DNA of 64,000 nt from Phytophthora sp. 'mugwort' (GCA_033558025.1 JAUCEF010000016.1:2914001-2978000); one strand, 5' to 3'; shown: positions 1 through 10,645, counted from the stretch's first letter. A program made the numbers and translations. The notes: generated from the sequence alone by a model not told the origin.

Positions 1-646
1 GTTGATCTCCCTGATGGCCGCACTCCAGACTGACGTGGTAGTGATGCAGCAGATTCTCGTGCAGCGTCTCGGGCACAACCAGACGAAGTAACCCGTCTCT
101 CTCTTCCTCCGCCTTCGTAGACGGCGGGCAGTAGTAGGGTAGATCCTGTTCGTCCATCTCATAGTCAGCAGCCACGCTGCTGCACACCCGAGCTTCGTTT
201 TTTTCCAGATCTTTCACATCCCCTTGAAGGTACTTCTTGAGGTTCACGATCCACTTCTCTTCGTCCTGAGCTTATTGGATCCGATCCACTCTCAGCTGGC
301 GGACCGCCTCTTCATGCAGCACACTGGGGCTGGTGACCTTTCAGCGGGATCTAGTTGCCATGGCTGCGATGCGAAGCGTAGTATCTTCGGCAGCTGTGGA
401 CAGGATCTCGGGTAGTCGATTCAGCGTCACAAGGTCCTTTCGCGCCTGGCCGTCCATCACCTCTGTACCTGCTTCCCGCTGTAACGTCTCACTCGCCAGA
501 CTATCTGCGCTGGCGTTCCATGCTCGCTTGACATGAAGTAGGACGTGATCCGGCCAGGCTCTCAGACGGTGTAGAGCCCTCTGCCGCAACAACGTCAACG
601 CAGGAGCTTTACAGTCGACCTCACCCTTCATCTGTCGGATCACCAA
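1..646 (-). pseudogene. Gypsy RNase H C-terminus and start of integrase (H2C2 zinc domain)
   Basis: The minus-strand frame 646-341 carries the RNase H C-terminal motif NASADSLAS. Below about 300 the minus strand reads through a linker (KWIVNLKKYLQGD) into LLHHYHVSLECGHQGDQ, the HHYH...GHxG start of a gypsy integrase zinc-binding domain. A TAA near 272-274 interrupts the linker, and the frames before and after about 340 do not join. The element continues left of the window. Confidence 0.75.
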
Positions 647-781
647 GTTCGAGTCCTCAGATCACCAAACGTCCTCGATCCAGTCCTTCTAGCAGATAAA
701 AGCATAACAACAGTCCACCGTATTCCGCCTCGTTTTTTTGTTGACCGTCAGTATCCTTGGCCCATACTGACTCCGCCTTGA

Positions 782-1309
782 CTACCGTCGACTCCGCAAC
801 TTCCACACGATAGCGTTGAAGGCGCCACCGCCGCGTTTGACTCTGGCGGATCCGTCGAAACTAGCGACCAGGAGTCCCTCGTCGGGTTTTACTGTAGGGA
901 TCGGGGTCTGTGTTGCTCGGCGGGGCTCTTTCCGCGGTGCAATTGCTACCAGTGCCTGATCCACTGTCGATCGTGGCGTTACACACCCAGCCAGCGATCC
1001 CAATATCTCATCCTCGCCTTTCGTGCACTTAGTGATCTCCAACGTCCAGGGCGATAGCAGCGCGGCCCATTGCCCGAGCCGCCCTTGGAGCCCTGCAGCG
1101 CGGAACAGCCAAGCCAATGTCGAGTGCCGCGTCAGGATCTTGATTGATCTGCCGACCAGCATCGAATAACCCAGATCCAGCATACGCAGCATTAGCACTT
1201 CCTTCTCCACGCCATAGCTCAACTCGTTCGACTTCAACGTGCGACTCGTGAGCATACGGGCAAATATGTGTCGTCGTGATCTTGAACCAGGGAGGCGGAC
1301 ACTGCCCAC
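782..1309 (-). pseudogene. Gypsy RT/RNase H junction and RNase H domain
   Basis: The minus-strand frame contains STLAWLFRAAGLQGRLGQW and SPWTLEITKCTKGEDEILG, the stretch joining RT to RNase H, followed by VASFDGSARVKRGGGAF. In that last motif the Asp is the expected first acidic residue of RNase H. The frame ends shortly after, and about 135 bases without a usable frame separate it from the RNase H C-terminus. It is a fragment with no independent start. Confidence 0.75.
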
Positions 1310-1312
1310 TCG

Positions 1313-2500
1313 CTAACATAGACGATCATCACAGGCTGTTTCTCCAGGTCGAAGTGCAGGAGGATCGTGGTCGTCGCGATCTTGGTCTTCAGGCGAACGC
1401 TGCCCTAGCTCGGATCCACTTCGACTCCGATGCCTCCGGATCTGATCGAGCTGGGGGTCCTCGTCTTCGAGGACCTCTCGGCCAATCTTCCCTCCGTTAA
1501 CAACGATCCTGCTCTCCGCGCACATCGCGGCGAAATCAACCTCTCGCAGCTCGTACATCGCCGACGCGTACACCGCCATGGCTTCGATGAAGCGTCCGTA
1601 GTAGTTCAGACTACCCAAGAACGACGTCATAGACCAGAGATCTCGTGAATGGCAGATCCACCAGCGTTCTGAGATCCTTTGGATGAGCCTCCAAGCCTTC
1701 GATAAGATACACGATGCCCGAGGTAATCTACCTTTTTCAGTCCCCAGAAGCCCTTTGCGACACTGATCGATATGTTCCACTTATCACAAGCCGCGAGTAA
1801 GAGCTTCACTCATTCGCACAAATGATCACAGGATCCGGCCGTAAGGAGGGTATCATCGATGTAGGATCGACGCCCCAGTACGGAAGGTTCACCTACTTCC
1901 TCCGGATCTCCTCCTTCGAAGATGTCCGTTGAGGATCCTCGATCCGCTGCTGGTGGGATCCGCAAGAAGCCCTACAGTGCGTTGTCGATTCAGTCTCTGG
2001 TAGATCTGTGGAGCGTTCTTCAATCCAAATGGCATGCGGTTCCACTCAAGCAGGCCAAACGGCGTGGCGAATGCCGAGATGGCACGAGCGCGATCCGTCA
2101 TAGACACCACCCAGAATCCGCTCACTATATCCAGCAAGCAATACCATAGCACCTTGTCCAGATCCCCGAGCAGATCGTTGATCAGGGGCATCGGGTAGAC
2201 CATCAGCTTGGTGAGACCGTTGTCCAGGCGGTAATGAATACACAACCTTATGTCCAAACCATTCTTCTTGATGATCACCGCGATTGGCGACGCCCAAGGA
2301 GACGTTATGTTTCGTATGATCTTGGCTGACAGCAATCCCTTGAGCAGATCCGACACCTTCTCGCGGAACTGGGGGGCAATCTTTCGCGCGCGCTGTGCGA
2401 TCGGGATGGCATTCCAACGCCGATGTCACACACCACGCCCACAGCTGCAGGAGGCAATGCATTGCCTTGCCCTATCAGCAAGTGCCGGTGCGCCCAGATA
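1313..2500 (-). pseudogene. Gypsy reverse transcriptase, broken into several frames
   Basis: The frame 2356-1889 holds the RT fingers and palm: LLSAKIIRNITSPWASPIAV, a RLCIHYRL motif where family members usually have RLCIDYR, the catalytic LLDIVSGFWVV, and EWNRMPFGLKNAPQIYQRL. The YIDD catalytic box lies in another frame at 1863-1852. The connection region follows in a third frame (1809-1627, KVDYLGHRV), and FLGSLNYYGRF in a fourth (1780-1313). At least three frameshifts therefore split one domain, and it cannot make active enzyme. Confidence 0.85.
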
Positions 2501-2971
2501 ATGTCCCGCGGCTGACGGATCGCTTCCTCGTGTGTTCACCTCAGGATCCCCCACTTGCAGATCATCGATCCGCACCTTGACCGTGGTGGGTGCTACCTCC
2601 GGCAGCACAGCCAGCTCGCTTTGCACTTCTTTGGCGTGCAGCGTGCCTCCGTCGTGGTAGCAGACCTCGGGATCCTCGACTGGATCCTCCTTCGAGTCGT
2701 CGTGTACCTTGGTGCCACCGTCCAGATCCGTCCTTGCCGCTTCCGTCGGGCGTTCCTCCGCGAGATCCTTGACTCGGGCCTCGGGCTTGTCCGCGGGATC
2801 CTCGATTGAAAACCGTGTGGCTTGATCAAGCGTCTCCGACGGGAGATCCACTTCCAGAAGGTCACCTGACTCCAGCACGTCGATCAATGGCGATTTGCTC
2901 AGCCCCCAAGCTTCTGTCGACTTCGTGGGTGGCACCGTTTGCTTCGTCTTCCCTTGGAGCAAATTTCCCAC
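2501..2971 (-). pseudogene. Gypsy pre-RT acidic region
   Basis: An open minus-strand frame rich in Asp and Glu (for example the DPADKPEARVKDLAEERP stretch) precedes RT in the transcription direction and ends in VKVRIDDLQVGDPEV. In gypsy elements this position lies between protease and RT. No D(S/T)G protease motif was found. Assignment rests on position and composition, not on a recognised domain. Confidence 0.5.
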
Positions 2972-3289
2972 CAGGCCTGATCACGCAACTCCCTTTGCGG
3001 CCTTTGCTAGGCGAGGAGCCCTCCGCGCTGCCCTCGCGGCGCGCATTCCGGCTATCGGGCGTTCCTGACGATATGAAACCGTGGCTCGTCCATGTGCAGG
3101 GCCTGGTGACTAGTCGCCTGATCGCCTCATCTTTCCACCGAAAAATCAACGACACGCATCGCGGCAGTGACGTCCATCGGCGGGTCGATCTCCGGATCCC
3201 AGCCTTGGGCGGGGTCGTGCGAGGTCTCATTTGACCACCGTCGTCGGGCGCGCCTGCCGCACCCTCTCGCGCCGCTGGGGCTTCACTTG
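2972..3289. other. Unassigned stretch between gypsy remnant and C-family LTR
   Basis: No domain was recognised on either strand. Minus-strand frames carry scattered stops (for example after SGLVGNLLQ and DFSVER when read upstream of the pre-RT region), so it is probably decayed upstream sequence of the same gypsy element. It ends in ACTTG just before the LTR at 3290. ACTTG is a candidate target-site duplication whose partner is not in the window. Confidence 0.4.
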
Positions 3290-3633
3290 TATTGAGGGTT
3301 GCCGGGTTTTGGTACTGTGTACCAGTAACCGGTTAACCCGAACCGGTCCAACACGATCCCGCGATGTTTACGGTACGTTGTTTACGCAACCGATGATTAG
3401 ACGAGTAGGATGATTGGACGAGTGCGGAGTGTTGGTGATTGGATGCACCAAATGATTGGATGCAGGGCTGCATATCTATGTGGTAGACTAGGTAGTGTAA
3501 GCTCCGATAAATCAATCACTTTTCGAATCTTCCTTCTTCAGCTCAAGTGGTCTTCATTCCGGTCTTCGCACCAAGTGCAGAACCTCCTTCGCTCCGTCCA
3601 AGCTTCACTTATCAAGATCCATACCTTTTATCA
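3290..3633 (+). repeat. C-family 5' LTR (plus strand)
   Basis: This 344-bp LTR begins TATTGAGGGTTGCC and ends ACCTTTTATCA, directly before a primer-binding site. It matches the LTR at 61024-61366 closely and the reverse LTR at 5510-5829, which lacks about 25 bp. It contains the hairpin-like TGGTACTGTGTACCA at 3310-3324, the overlapping palindromes AACCGGTT and GGTTAACC at 3327-3338, and TCACTTTTCG near 3516, a plausible initiator. Confidence 0.9.
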
Positions 3634-3649
3634 GGTTATGAGCCCAAGC
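3634..3649 (+). promoter_or_regulatory. Primer-binding site, initiator tRNA-Met anticodon type
   Basis: The 16 bases GGTTATGAGCCCAAGC follow the LTR without a gap. The complement contains TGGGCTCATAACC, the anticodon stem-loop of eukaryotic initiator tRNA-Met, so priming would use a half-tRNA as known for Drosophila copia. The first Gag ATG (3638) lies inside the site. Confidence 0.8.
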
Positions 3650-5509
3650 ACCATGTCCTCTGCCCAAGACGTCTCGACCAAGGTCTCCATCGACAAGTTC
3701 AACGGAGACAACTACGCGACGTGGAACCGCTACATGCGTGGCGTGTTCCTGACCAAGTCGACGTGGCATGTGGTGAATCGGGAAACGTCTCCATCCTTTA
3801 CGGACTCCCGGGCCAAGGACGACTACGTCAAGTTGAGCAACATCGCTTTTGGACTGATGTTGCTTCACATGGACGCCGACTACCATCATGTGGTCGATGA
3901 CTGCGAGGAAGCATGGATCGCGTGGACGCGCTTGAAGACGCTGTACGGTGGATCGCAGAAGGCTGGTCGCATCTACCTCAAGCGACAGCTCTTCAGCATG
4001 GAGATGTCGGAAGGCGGCAATGTGTTGCATCATTGCAATGATGTCCTGAACATCAGCGCCAAGCTCAGCAGCATCGGCGCCAAGATGAAGGACGAGGACG
4101 TGGCGATCTGCTTGCTGCGCAGTCTCCCCAAGAGCTACGAGAACGTCGTACTGAACTTGGAGATGAGTAGCGCGGAGCTGAAGACGCAAGACGTCGTGAA
4201 GGTGCTCACGAACGAGCACATCAAGCGGCAGGGCGAGAAGACTCCGTCGGTGAAAACTGAAGACGCGGCCAAGGCGTTCAGTGCCGAGCGATAATCTCGT
4301 CAGTGCACGTACTGCGGAAAATTGGGGCACATCATTGACAAGTGCTGGACCAAGCAGAAGGACGAGAACCGAGGGCCAAGACGCGGCGACAACGGCCGTG
4401 GACGCGGAGCAAACCATGTTCAGTGGAGAAACGACGACTACGACTACGACCGTGTCGCGTTTGCGGTTTCGTTGGAATGCGGAAAATCGACCGCAAGGAT
4501 ATGCCCGGGATGTGGGCGGTCGACAGCGGCCGGCGCAACGCACCACATTTGCAATGACAAGACCAAGTTCGCCACGCTGAATGAGCAAGACGAAGGCGAA
4601 GTATCGGTAGCGGACGGAAACAAGGCCGAGATTAAGGGTGTGGGAACTATCATCGAACGAGTAGTTCTGCCCAACGGCGACGAGCGCGACATCGAAATCA
4701 AGGACGCGCTGTACGTGCCGAAGATGAACAAGAATCTGCTTTCGGTGCCACAGATTTACAAGAGTGGCAAGTTTCAAGTGGTGTTCGACGGTGCGAGTAT
4801 GCATGTCGCGCGGAAGGGCTCGAAGTAAGTGGTGGCAACGGCTGACCTCGTCGACGGTCTCTACTGGCTACGCATACCACAACATTCGGTGAATGCGGCG
4901 ACGTCAACGCGCAACGTGGATCTACACGCGCGGATGAGCCACGCTCCGATCGACGTGCTGCGCAAAATGGTCAGCAGTGGCATGATCAAGGACGCGAAAA
5001 CACCATCACAGTCGAGTGGACCAAGCATATGTCGCGGATGTCAGCAAGGGAAGATGGTCCAAAAACCGTTCCCAAGCAACCGCGACAAGCGTCACTACGA
5101 CGTATTTGAGCTACTTCACTTCGACATCTGCGGCCCCAGGGAAGAAGAGTCACTGGGTGGCAGCAAATATTTGCTGCTCATAGTGGACGAAGCCAGCGGA
5201 TGCATGAAGGGTTTCTGCTTAAGTGCCAAGTCGGAGAGCGAAGAATGCCTCAAGACCTTCGTGCGCCACGACGGAGCCCGTGAGTTTGCTACTAATTCGC
5301 TCAAGGCCTTCTACGAAGATCAAGGCATCGAGCAGCAGACCACGGTTCCGTACGCGCACCAAACCAACGGCACGGCAGAGAGAGCTATCCGAACTATCGT
5401 CACGATCGGCCGCAGCATGCTGCACCACGCCAAGCTGGACAAGTGTTTCTGGGGCGAAGCAGCGATGGCTGCAATTTATGTCAAGAACCGCTTGCCGTCG
5501 CCCAAGGTC
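3638..5509 (+). pseudogene. C-family gag-pol remnant (E1)
   Basis: The frame encodes Gag ([11 protein letters not shown] start), protease region and integrase core up to RLPSPKV, then is cut by an inverted LTR at 5510. It is broken in several ways. A TAA at 4292-4294 replaces the Glu after SAER. Compensating indels around 4490-4545 scramble the MWAVDSG protease active site. A TAA at 4826-4828 replaces a Gln. A 45-bp deletion near 5260 joins ECLKT to FVRHDG, removing part of the integrase core. MGHAP is changed to MSHAP in the integrase zinc region. The copy cannot be functional. Confidence 0.9.
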
Positions 5510-5829
5510 TGATAAAGGTGTTGAGGTCTTGAAGCGAGGCTTGGGTTGAGCGGAGGGAGTTCTGCACTTGGGTGCGAGGACCGGAGTGAAGACTCGAAAG
5601 TGATTGATTTATCGGGGCTTACACTACCTAGTCTACCACATAGATATGCAGCCCTGCATCCAATCATTTGGTGCATCCAATCACCAACACTCCGCACTCG
5701 TCCAATCATCCTACTCGTCTAATCATCGGTTGCGTAAACAACGTACCGTAAACATCGCGGGATCGTGTTGGACCGGTTCGGGTTAACCGGTTACTGGTAC
5801 ACAGTACCAAAACCCGGCAACCGTCAATA
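5510..5829 (-). repeat. C-family LTR (minus strand), 3' LTR of a second C element
   Basis: This reverse-orientation LTR runs from TGATAAAGG to CCGTCAATA on the plus strand. It is followed at 5830 by CGCCCCCTCAAT, the complement of the polypurine tract, so it is the 3' LTR of a minus-strand C element. The left flank AGGTC (5505-5509) belongs to the E1 integrase, showing that the second element inserted into E1. No matching AGGTC is found elsewhere in the window. Confidence 0.88.
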
Positions 5830-6032
5830 CGCCCCCTCAATGCGAACACGCGTGGATTCCGAGGGACGCCGTCAGATCCGTGTGGCGCGGTCCTGGCAGT
5901 GCCTTGGTCATGATGTCCGCCAGCATGATAGAAGTCTCGCAGTACTCGAGCTTGACTTCGCCGCGCTTGACCTCATCACGGATGTGATGGTACTTGATGT
6001 CGATGTGCTTGGCGCGACCATGGTTCACTGGG
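5830..6032 (-). pseudogene. RNase H tail of the minus-strand C element
   Basis: The minus strand encodes [21 protein letters not shown] through [28 protein letters not shown] and a stop overlapping the polypurine tract. This is only the last 65 or so residues of Gag-Pol. The rest is cut off by an A-family LTR at 6033, which lies inside the PVNH codons. Confidence 0.88.
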
Positions 6033-6382
6033 TGATGAAAGGTATGGATCTTGGACACGAAGCTTGTACGAAGCGGAGGGAGGGACGTCGCAGACGGCGG
6101 GACCGGAGCGAAGGCACTTGAGGGGTAGAATGAAGATTCGAAAGTGATTGAATTGTTGGAGCTTACACCCTACTGTTATAGACACGCGACCCTGCGTCCT
6201 ATCACCTAGTGCATCTAATCAACCATCACTCACCGGTGTTCGTCCAATCATCCTACTCGTCTAATCATCGGTGGCGTAAACAACTTACCGTAATCACCAT
6301 AATCAACGTGGGTTCGGATTGGACCGGTTCGGGTTAACCGGTTCACGGCTAATAATTGATACCAAACCGGTAACCGTTAATA
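6033..6382 (-). repeat. A-family 3' LTR of element A0
   Basis: This 350-bp reverse LTR runs from TGATGAAAGG to CCGTTAATA. It is followed by the complement of the polypurine tract (6383-6391), identifying it as the 3' LTR of A0. The left flank is CTGGG (6028-6032). No LTR end followed by CTGGG occurs in the window, so the target duplication is unpaired. CCGTTAATA differs from the usual CCGTCAATA. Confidence 0.9.
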
Positions 6383-6389
6383 CGCCCCC

Positions 6390-9300
6390 TCAATGCGAAG
6401 TCCCACGAATGCCGAGAGCCGCCGTCAGATCCGTATGGCGTGGTCCCGCGAGAGCCTTCGTCATGATGTCCGCTAGCATCACAGATGTCTCGCAGTACTC
6501 GAGCTTGACTTCACCGCGCTTCACTTCATCGCGGATGTGGTGGTACTTGATGTCGATGTGCTTGGCGCGACCGTGGTTTACTGGGTTCTTCGTCATCTTG
6601 ATGCACGACTGGTTGTCTTCGCGGATCATGAGCTCGGGTCCAGTCTCATTAGCGGCCGCCAGAATCTCGCGCAGCAGGCGATGAATCCACTTGCCCTCTT
6701 GGATCGCCAGACTGAGTGCGATGTACTCCGCCTCACTCGTAGACAGCGAAACACTTGACTGCTTCTTGCTTCCCCAGCTCACTGGTGCACCCATTAGCAT
6801 GAACGTGTAGCCGGAAGTCGACTTGCGGTCCGCGAGGTCGCCAGCCCAGTCCGCGTCCGAGTACCCGCGAAAGTCGATGTTGTCACCCGGCTTGAAGCAG
6901 ATCCCATGCGTCTTTGTGCCTTGCAGGTAGCGAAAGATACGCTTGACCACAACCCAGTGTTCTTCTTGAGGGTTCTCCATGAAGCGCGACGCATAGCCAA
7001 CGGCGTACGCGATGTCCGGGCGTGTGGCAGTCATCAAGTGCATCAGAGCACCAACAGCTTCGCGAAACGGAGCGTTCACCTTGGTCGCTGCGTCACTTGA
7101 AATCAGTCGAGTGCTTATGTCGACGGGACTCACCACGGCCTTGCACTCGTCCATACCAAAACGCTTGAGAATGTCATCCACATAGCGGCGCTGACACATC
7201 GTCACGCTGCCGTCCGGGCCGTCCACCAATTCGATCCCAAGAACGAACGCGCACTTGCCGCTGTCGGTCATCTCGAAGCGTGTCTTGAGGTCGGTCTTCG
7301 TGCGTGAGATCAGTTCGGGTGAACTTCCGGTAATCAGCACGTCATCCACGTAGACCAGCACTAGCACGCAGTGACCGTCAACGATCTTGATGTAGAGGCA
7401 CGGGTCGAACGCCGATACTTGAAAGCCGATGGAGCACACGAACTCGTCGAAGGTCTCATTCCACACGCGCGAAGCTTGCTTGAGACCGTAGATCGCCTTC
7501 ACCAACTCCAGGCAGTCGAAGTCACCGTCGAGATCAACACCTTCGGGGACCGCGCAGAACACCAGTTCTTTCATTATCCCGTACAGGAAAGCTGTCACCA
7601 CGTCGAGTTGGTCGAGGGGCCAGTCAAAATACTTGGCAATCGCGATGATCATGCGCAGCGTCACGTACTTGACCACGGGCGAGAACGTCTCGGTGTAGTC
7701 GATGCCGTACTTCTGCTTGAACCCCTTGGCCACGAGGCGCGCCTTGTACTTCTCGATCGATGCGTCCGCTTTGCGCTTGATCTTGAACACCCACTTGGTG
7801 CCGATGGCGCGTTGTCCGTTAGGCAACTTGGCAGCACGAAACACACCACGAAGTCGCATCGATTCGAGCTCAGCACGAATCGCCTTGCGCCAGTGCACTT
7901 GGTCGGGGCCGTTCACCGCTTCTTGGAATGTCGTCGGCTCCGATAGATCGCCTGCTTCGACGGCATTGGCACTTGCACGCCAAAAAACTGGTGGAGTCGA
8001 TTCTTCATCTTGGTCTCCAGACTTTTCTTCTTCGTCTGCGTCTGCTCGGTGCGGAGGGGAGTAGTTCGGCGCACTTGCTTCTTCCAGTCCAGGTCGATGA
8101 CGCACAGCTCGCGGTTTTCTGGCAACTTCATCTTCGTCACTCGGGCGGCTCTTGCGCTTCCCTGCCTGCGTGTACTCCGTCTGGCGGAAACCATCATTGT
8201 CGATGTCGAGCGAGTCGAAGTCCAGGTCGTCGACATCTTCATCGGAAATCGTCGGTGAACATCCAAAGGTCGACTCATCGAAGTTGACATCGCGACTGAT
8301 AACCACCTGCCCCGCCTCGATGTCATAAAGTCGATACGCCTTGGACACTTCTTCGTAACCCAGGAACAGTCCAGCGCGAGCCTTGGGATCCCACTTGAGT
8401 CGCTTCTCCTTCGGAGTCAGGATGTACGTCCGACAGCCGAACACACGCATGTGCTTCACACTCGGCTTGGAGTTGTAAACGATCTCGAACGGAGTCTTGT
8501 GCTCGATCTTGGGTGATGGCAGGCGGTTCTTCACATAGATGGCCGTCATCGCCGCCTCAGCCCAGAAACACTTGTCCAGCTTGGCGTGGTGCAACATGCT
8601 GCGGCCGATCGTGACGATAGTTCGGATGGCTCGCTCTGCCGTGCCGTTGGTCTGGTGCGCGTACGGAACCGTGGTTTGCTGCTCGATGCCTTCGTCTTCG
8701 TAAAAACCCTTGAGCGAGTTAGTCGCAAACTCACGAGCTCCGTCGTGCCGCACAAACTTGACCTTCTTACCAAACTGCGTCTGCACCTTCATGATGTATG
8801 TCTTGATGCAGTCTTCACTCTCCGACTTGGCACGCAGACAGAAACCCTTCATGCATCCGCTGGCTTCGTCCACGATCAGGAGCAGGTACTTGCTGCCGCC
8901 AAGCGAGTTTTTCTCCATGGGTCCGCAGATGTCGAAGTGGAGCAGCTCAAATGTGTCGTAGCGACGCTTGTCACGGTTGCTTGGGAATGGTTTTTGGACC
9001 ATTTTGCCTTGTTGGCAACCACGACACACACTTAGTCCACTCGACTTGGAAGGTGCTTTCGCGTCCTTGATCATCTTGGTGTCGACCATCTTGCGAAGAA
9101 CCTCGACTGGAGCGCCAAGCGAGTTTTCCTCCATGGGTCCGCAGATGTCGAAGTGGAGCAGCTCAAATGTGTCGTAGCGACGCTTGTCACGGTTGCTTGG
9201 GAATGGTTTTTGGACCATTTTACCTTGCTGGCAACCACGATACAGACTTGGTCCGCTCGACTTGAAAGGTGCCTTCGCGTCCTTGATCATGTGGTTGTCG

Positions 9301-10063
9301 ACCATCTTGCGAAGCACCTCAACCGGAGCGTGACCCATGCGCGCGTGCAGGTCGACAGTCTTGCCACTCGTCGCCGCATTCGCCGATCGCTGAGGCGTCT
9401 GAAGCCAGTAGAGTCCATCCATGAGGTTTGCCGTCGCCACCACTTGCTTGGAGCCTTTGTGCGCAATCTGCATCTTGGTGCCGTCGAACACCATTTGAAA
9501 CTTGTCACTTTTGTTGATCTGCGGTACCGAAAGCAGATTCTTGCTCATGCTTGGCACGTACAGCGCGTTCTTGATCTCGATCTCGCGCTCGTCGCCATTG
9601 GGCAGAACCACTTGTTCCACGATGGTCCCCAAACCCTTGATGGCAGCCTTGTTGCCATCGGCCACCGAAAGTTCGCCTTCGTTCCGCTCAATCAAATGGA
9701 CGAACTTGGACTTGTCGTTGCAAATATGGTGCGTGGCACCGCTGTCAACCGCCCACATCCCGGACACATTCTTGTCCGTCGAAACTCCACATTCCAGGGA
9801 AACCGCGAACGCCACTTGATCGTAGTCGTTGTCGTAGCCGTCGCTGTCGTTTCTCCACTGGATGTTGTTGGCCCCGCGTCTAAGGCCGTTGCCGCCGCGT
9901 CTTGGCCCTCGGTTCTCGTCCTTCTGCTTGGCCCAGCACTTGTCAATGATGTGCCCCAATTTTCCGCAGTACGTGCACTGACGAGATTCTCGCTCGGCAC
10001 TGAACGCCTTGGCCGCGTCTTCAGTTTTCACCGACGGAGTCTTCTCGCCCTGCCGCTTGATGT
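6390..10063 (-). pseudogene. A0 gag-pol (Gag C-terminus to RNase H), 5' end lost
   Basis: A long open minus-strand frame runs from the Gag residues [12 protein letters not shown] at about 10063 to ALGIRGTSH at 6390. It holds the zinc knuckle [14 protein letters not shown], protease [11 protein letters not shown], integrase ([21 protein letters not shown]), RT ([15 protein letters not shown]) and RNase H ([21 protein letters not shown]). It begins abruptly because the upstream Gag is replaced by an antisense B-LTR fragment, so no normal start exists. The integrase N-terminal region carries a 216-bp in-frame duplication (separate entry). Confidence 0.9.
8901..9332 (-). repeat. 216-bp in-frame tandem duplication in A0 integrase
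   Basis: The blocks 9117-9332 and 8901-9116 both encode [10 protein letters not shown] through DICGPME(E/K)NSLG, 72 codons each, joined in frame. The first catalytic Asp (HFDICGP) and the CRGC zinc motif are therefore present twice. The upstream copy reads [16 protein letters not shown] and has SLYRGC with a zinc-ligand Cys changed to Tyr. The downstream copy reads [16 protein letters not shown]. The two copies match two different A subtypes found elsewhere in the window. Confidence 0.9.
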
Positions 10064-10143
10064 GCAGGGTAACTTCCTTGATACAGTGTACCAGTCCAAG
10101 TTACCCGAACCGGTTAACCGGACCGGTCCAATGCTCCCTCGCC
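10064..10143 (+). repeat. Antisense B-family LTR fragment
   Basis: About 80 bp from GCAGGGTAACTTCCTTG through the AACCGGTTAACC module to ATGCTCCCTCGCC match the first part of the B LTR in plus orientation, opposite to A0. It replaces about 20 Gag codons between SYENVVL and HIKRQGEK. No target duplication is visible, so this is a recombination or repair scar, not a clean solo LTR. Confidence 0.8.
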
Positions 10144-10298
10144 AACAGTACGACGTTCTCGTAGCTCTTGGGGAGACTGCGCAGCAAGCAGATCGCCACG
10201 TCCTCGTCCTCCATCTTGGCGCCGATGCTGCTGAGCTTGGCGCTGATGTTCAGGACATCGTTGCAATGATGCAAGACATTGCCGCCTTCCGACATCTC
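10144..10298 (-). pseudogene. A0 Gag fragment
   Basis: The minus strand encodes [24 protein letters not shown] through [10 protein letters not shown], an internal part of Gag. It is cut on one side by the B LTR at 10299 (flank ATCTC, 10294-10298) and on the other by the antisense B-LTR fragment. It is not expressible alone. Confidence 0.85.
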
Positions 10299-10638
10299 TG
10301 AAGAAAGGTTACGTTGGGTCTTGAACTTGACGTAGGGGTCTTGGACACCGCCGAGGCTTGAGGCGAGGCGAGGAAGGAGGCTTGAGAGGTTGAATGGAAA
10401 TTCAGAAGTGATTGATTTATCGGAGCTTACTTTGCCTGCCTACCTGGTATACTACATAGACATGCAACTATGCATCCAATCAATTGGTGCATCCAATCAC
10501 CATCATTCCGTACTCGTCCAGTCATGAGTGGCGTAATCAGCGTGGCGTAATCATGGCGAGGGAGCATTGGACCGGTCCGGTTAACCGGTTCGGGTAACTT
10601 GGACTGGTACACTGTACCAAGGAAGTTACCCTGCAACA
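10299..10638 (-). repeat. B-family 3' LTR, copy 1
   Basis: It runs from TGAAGAAAGG to CCCTGCAACA on the plus strand, so the element starts TGTTGCAGGG and ends CTTTCTTCA (TG...CA). It lacks 17 bp present in the 5' LTR, in the repeated CCAATC-rich stretch near 10523. It is followed by the complement of the polypurine tract. Confidence 0.9.
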
Positions 10639-10645
10639 CGCCCCC

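Larger units (their letters stand above)
1..3289 (-). mobile_element. Degenerate Ty3/gypsy retrotransposon fragment
   Basis: Reading the minus strand from about 2970 down to 1 gives, in order, an acidic pre-RT region, reverse transcriptase, RNase H and the start of an integrase zinc domain. RT before integrase is the Ty3/gypsy order and differs from the copia elements filling the rest of the window. Frames are broken by many stops and frameshifts. No LTR is seen, and the right side is cut by the C-family LTR at 3290. The protein flavour (LGHRV, FLGSLNYYGRF, SFDGSARVKRGGG) resembles oomycete gypsy elements as I recall them. Confidence 0.85.

Noticed and set aside
5837..6058. 73-codon frame joining an LTR-derived start to the RNase H tail
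   Set aside because: The first codons (MSKIHTFHH) come from the inserted A LTR and a GTG codon. It is a junction artefact of the insertion into the C element.
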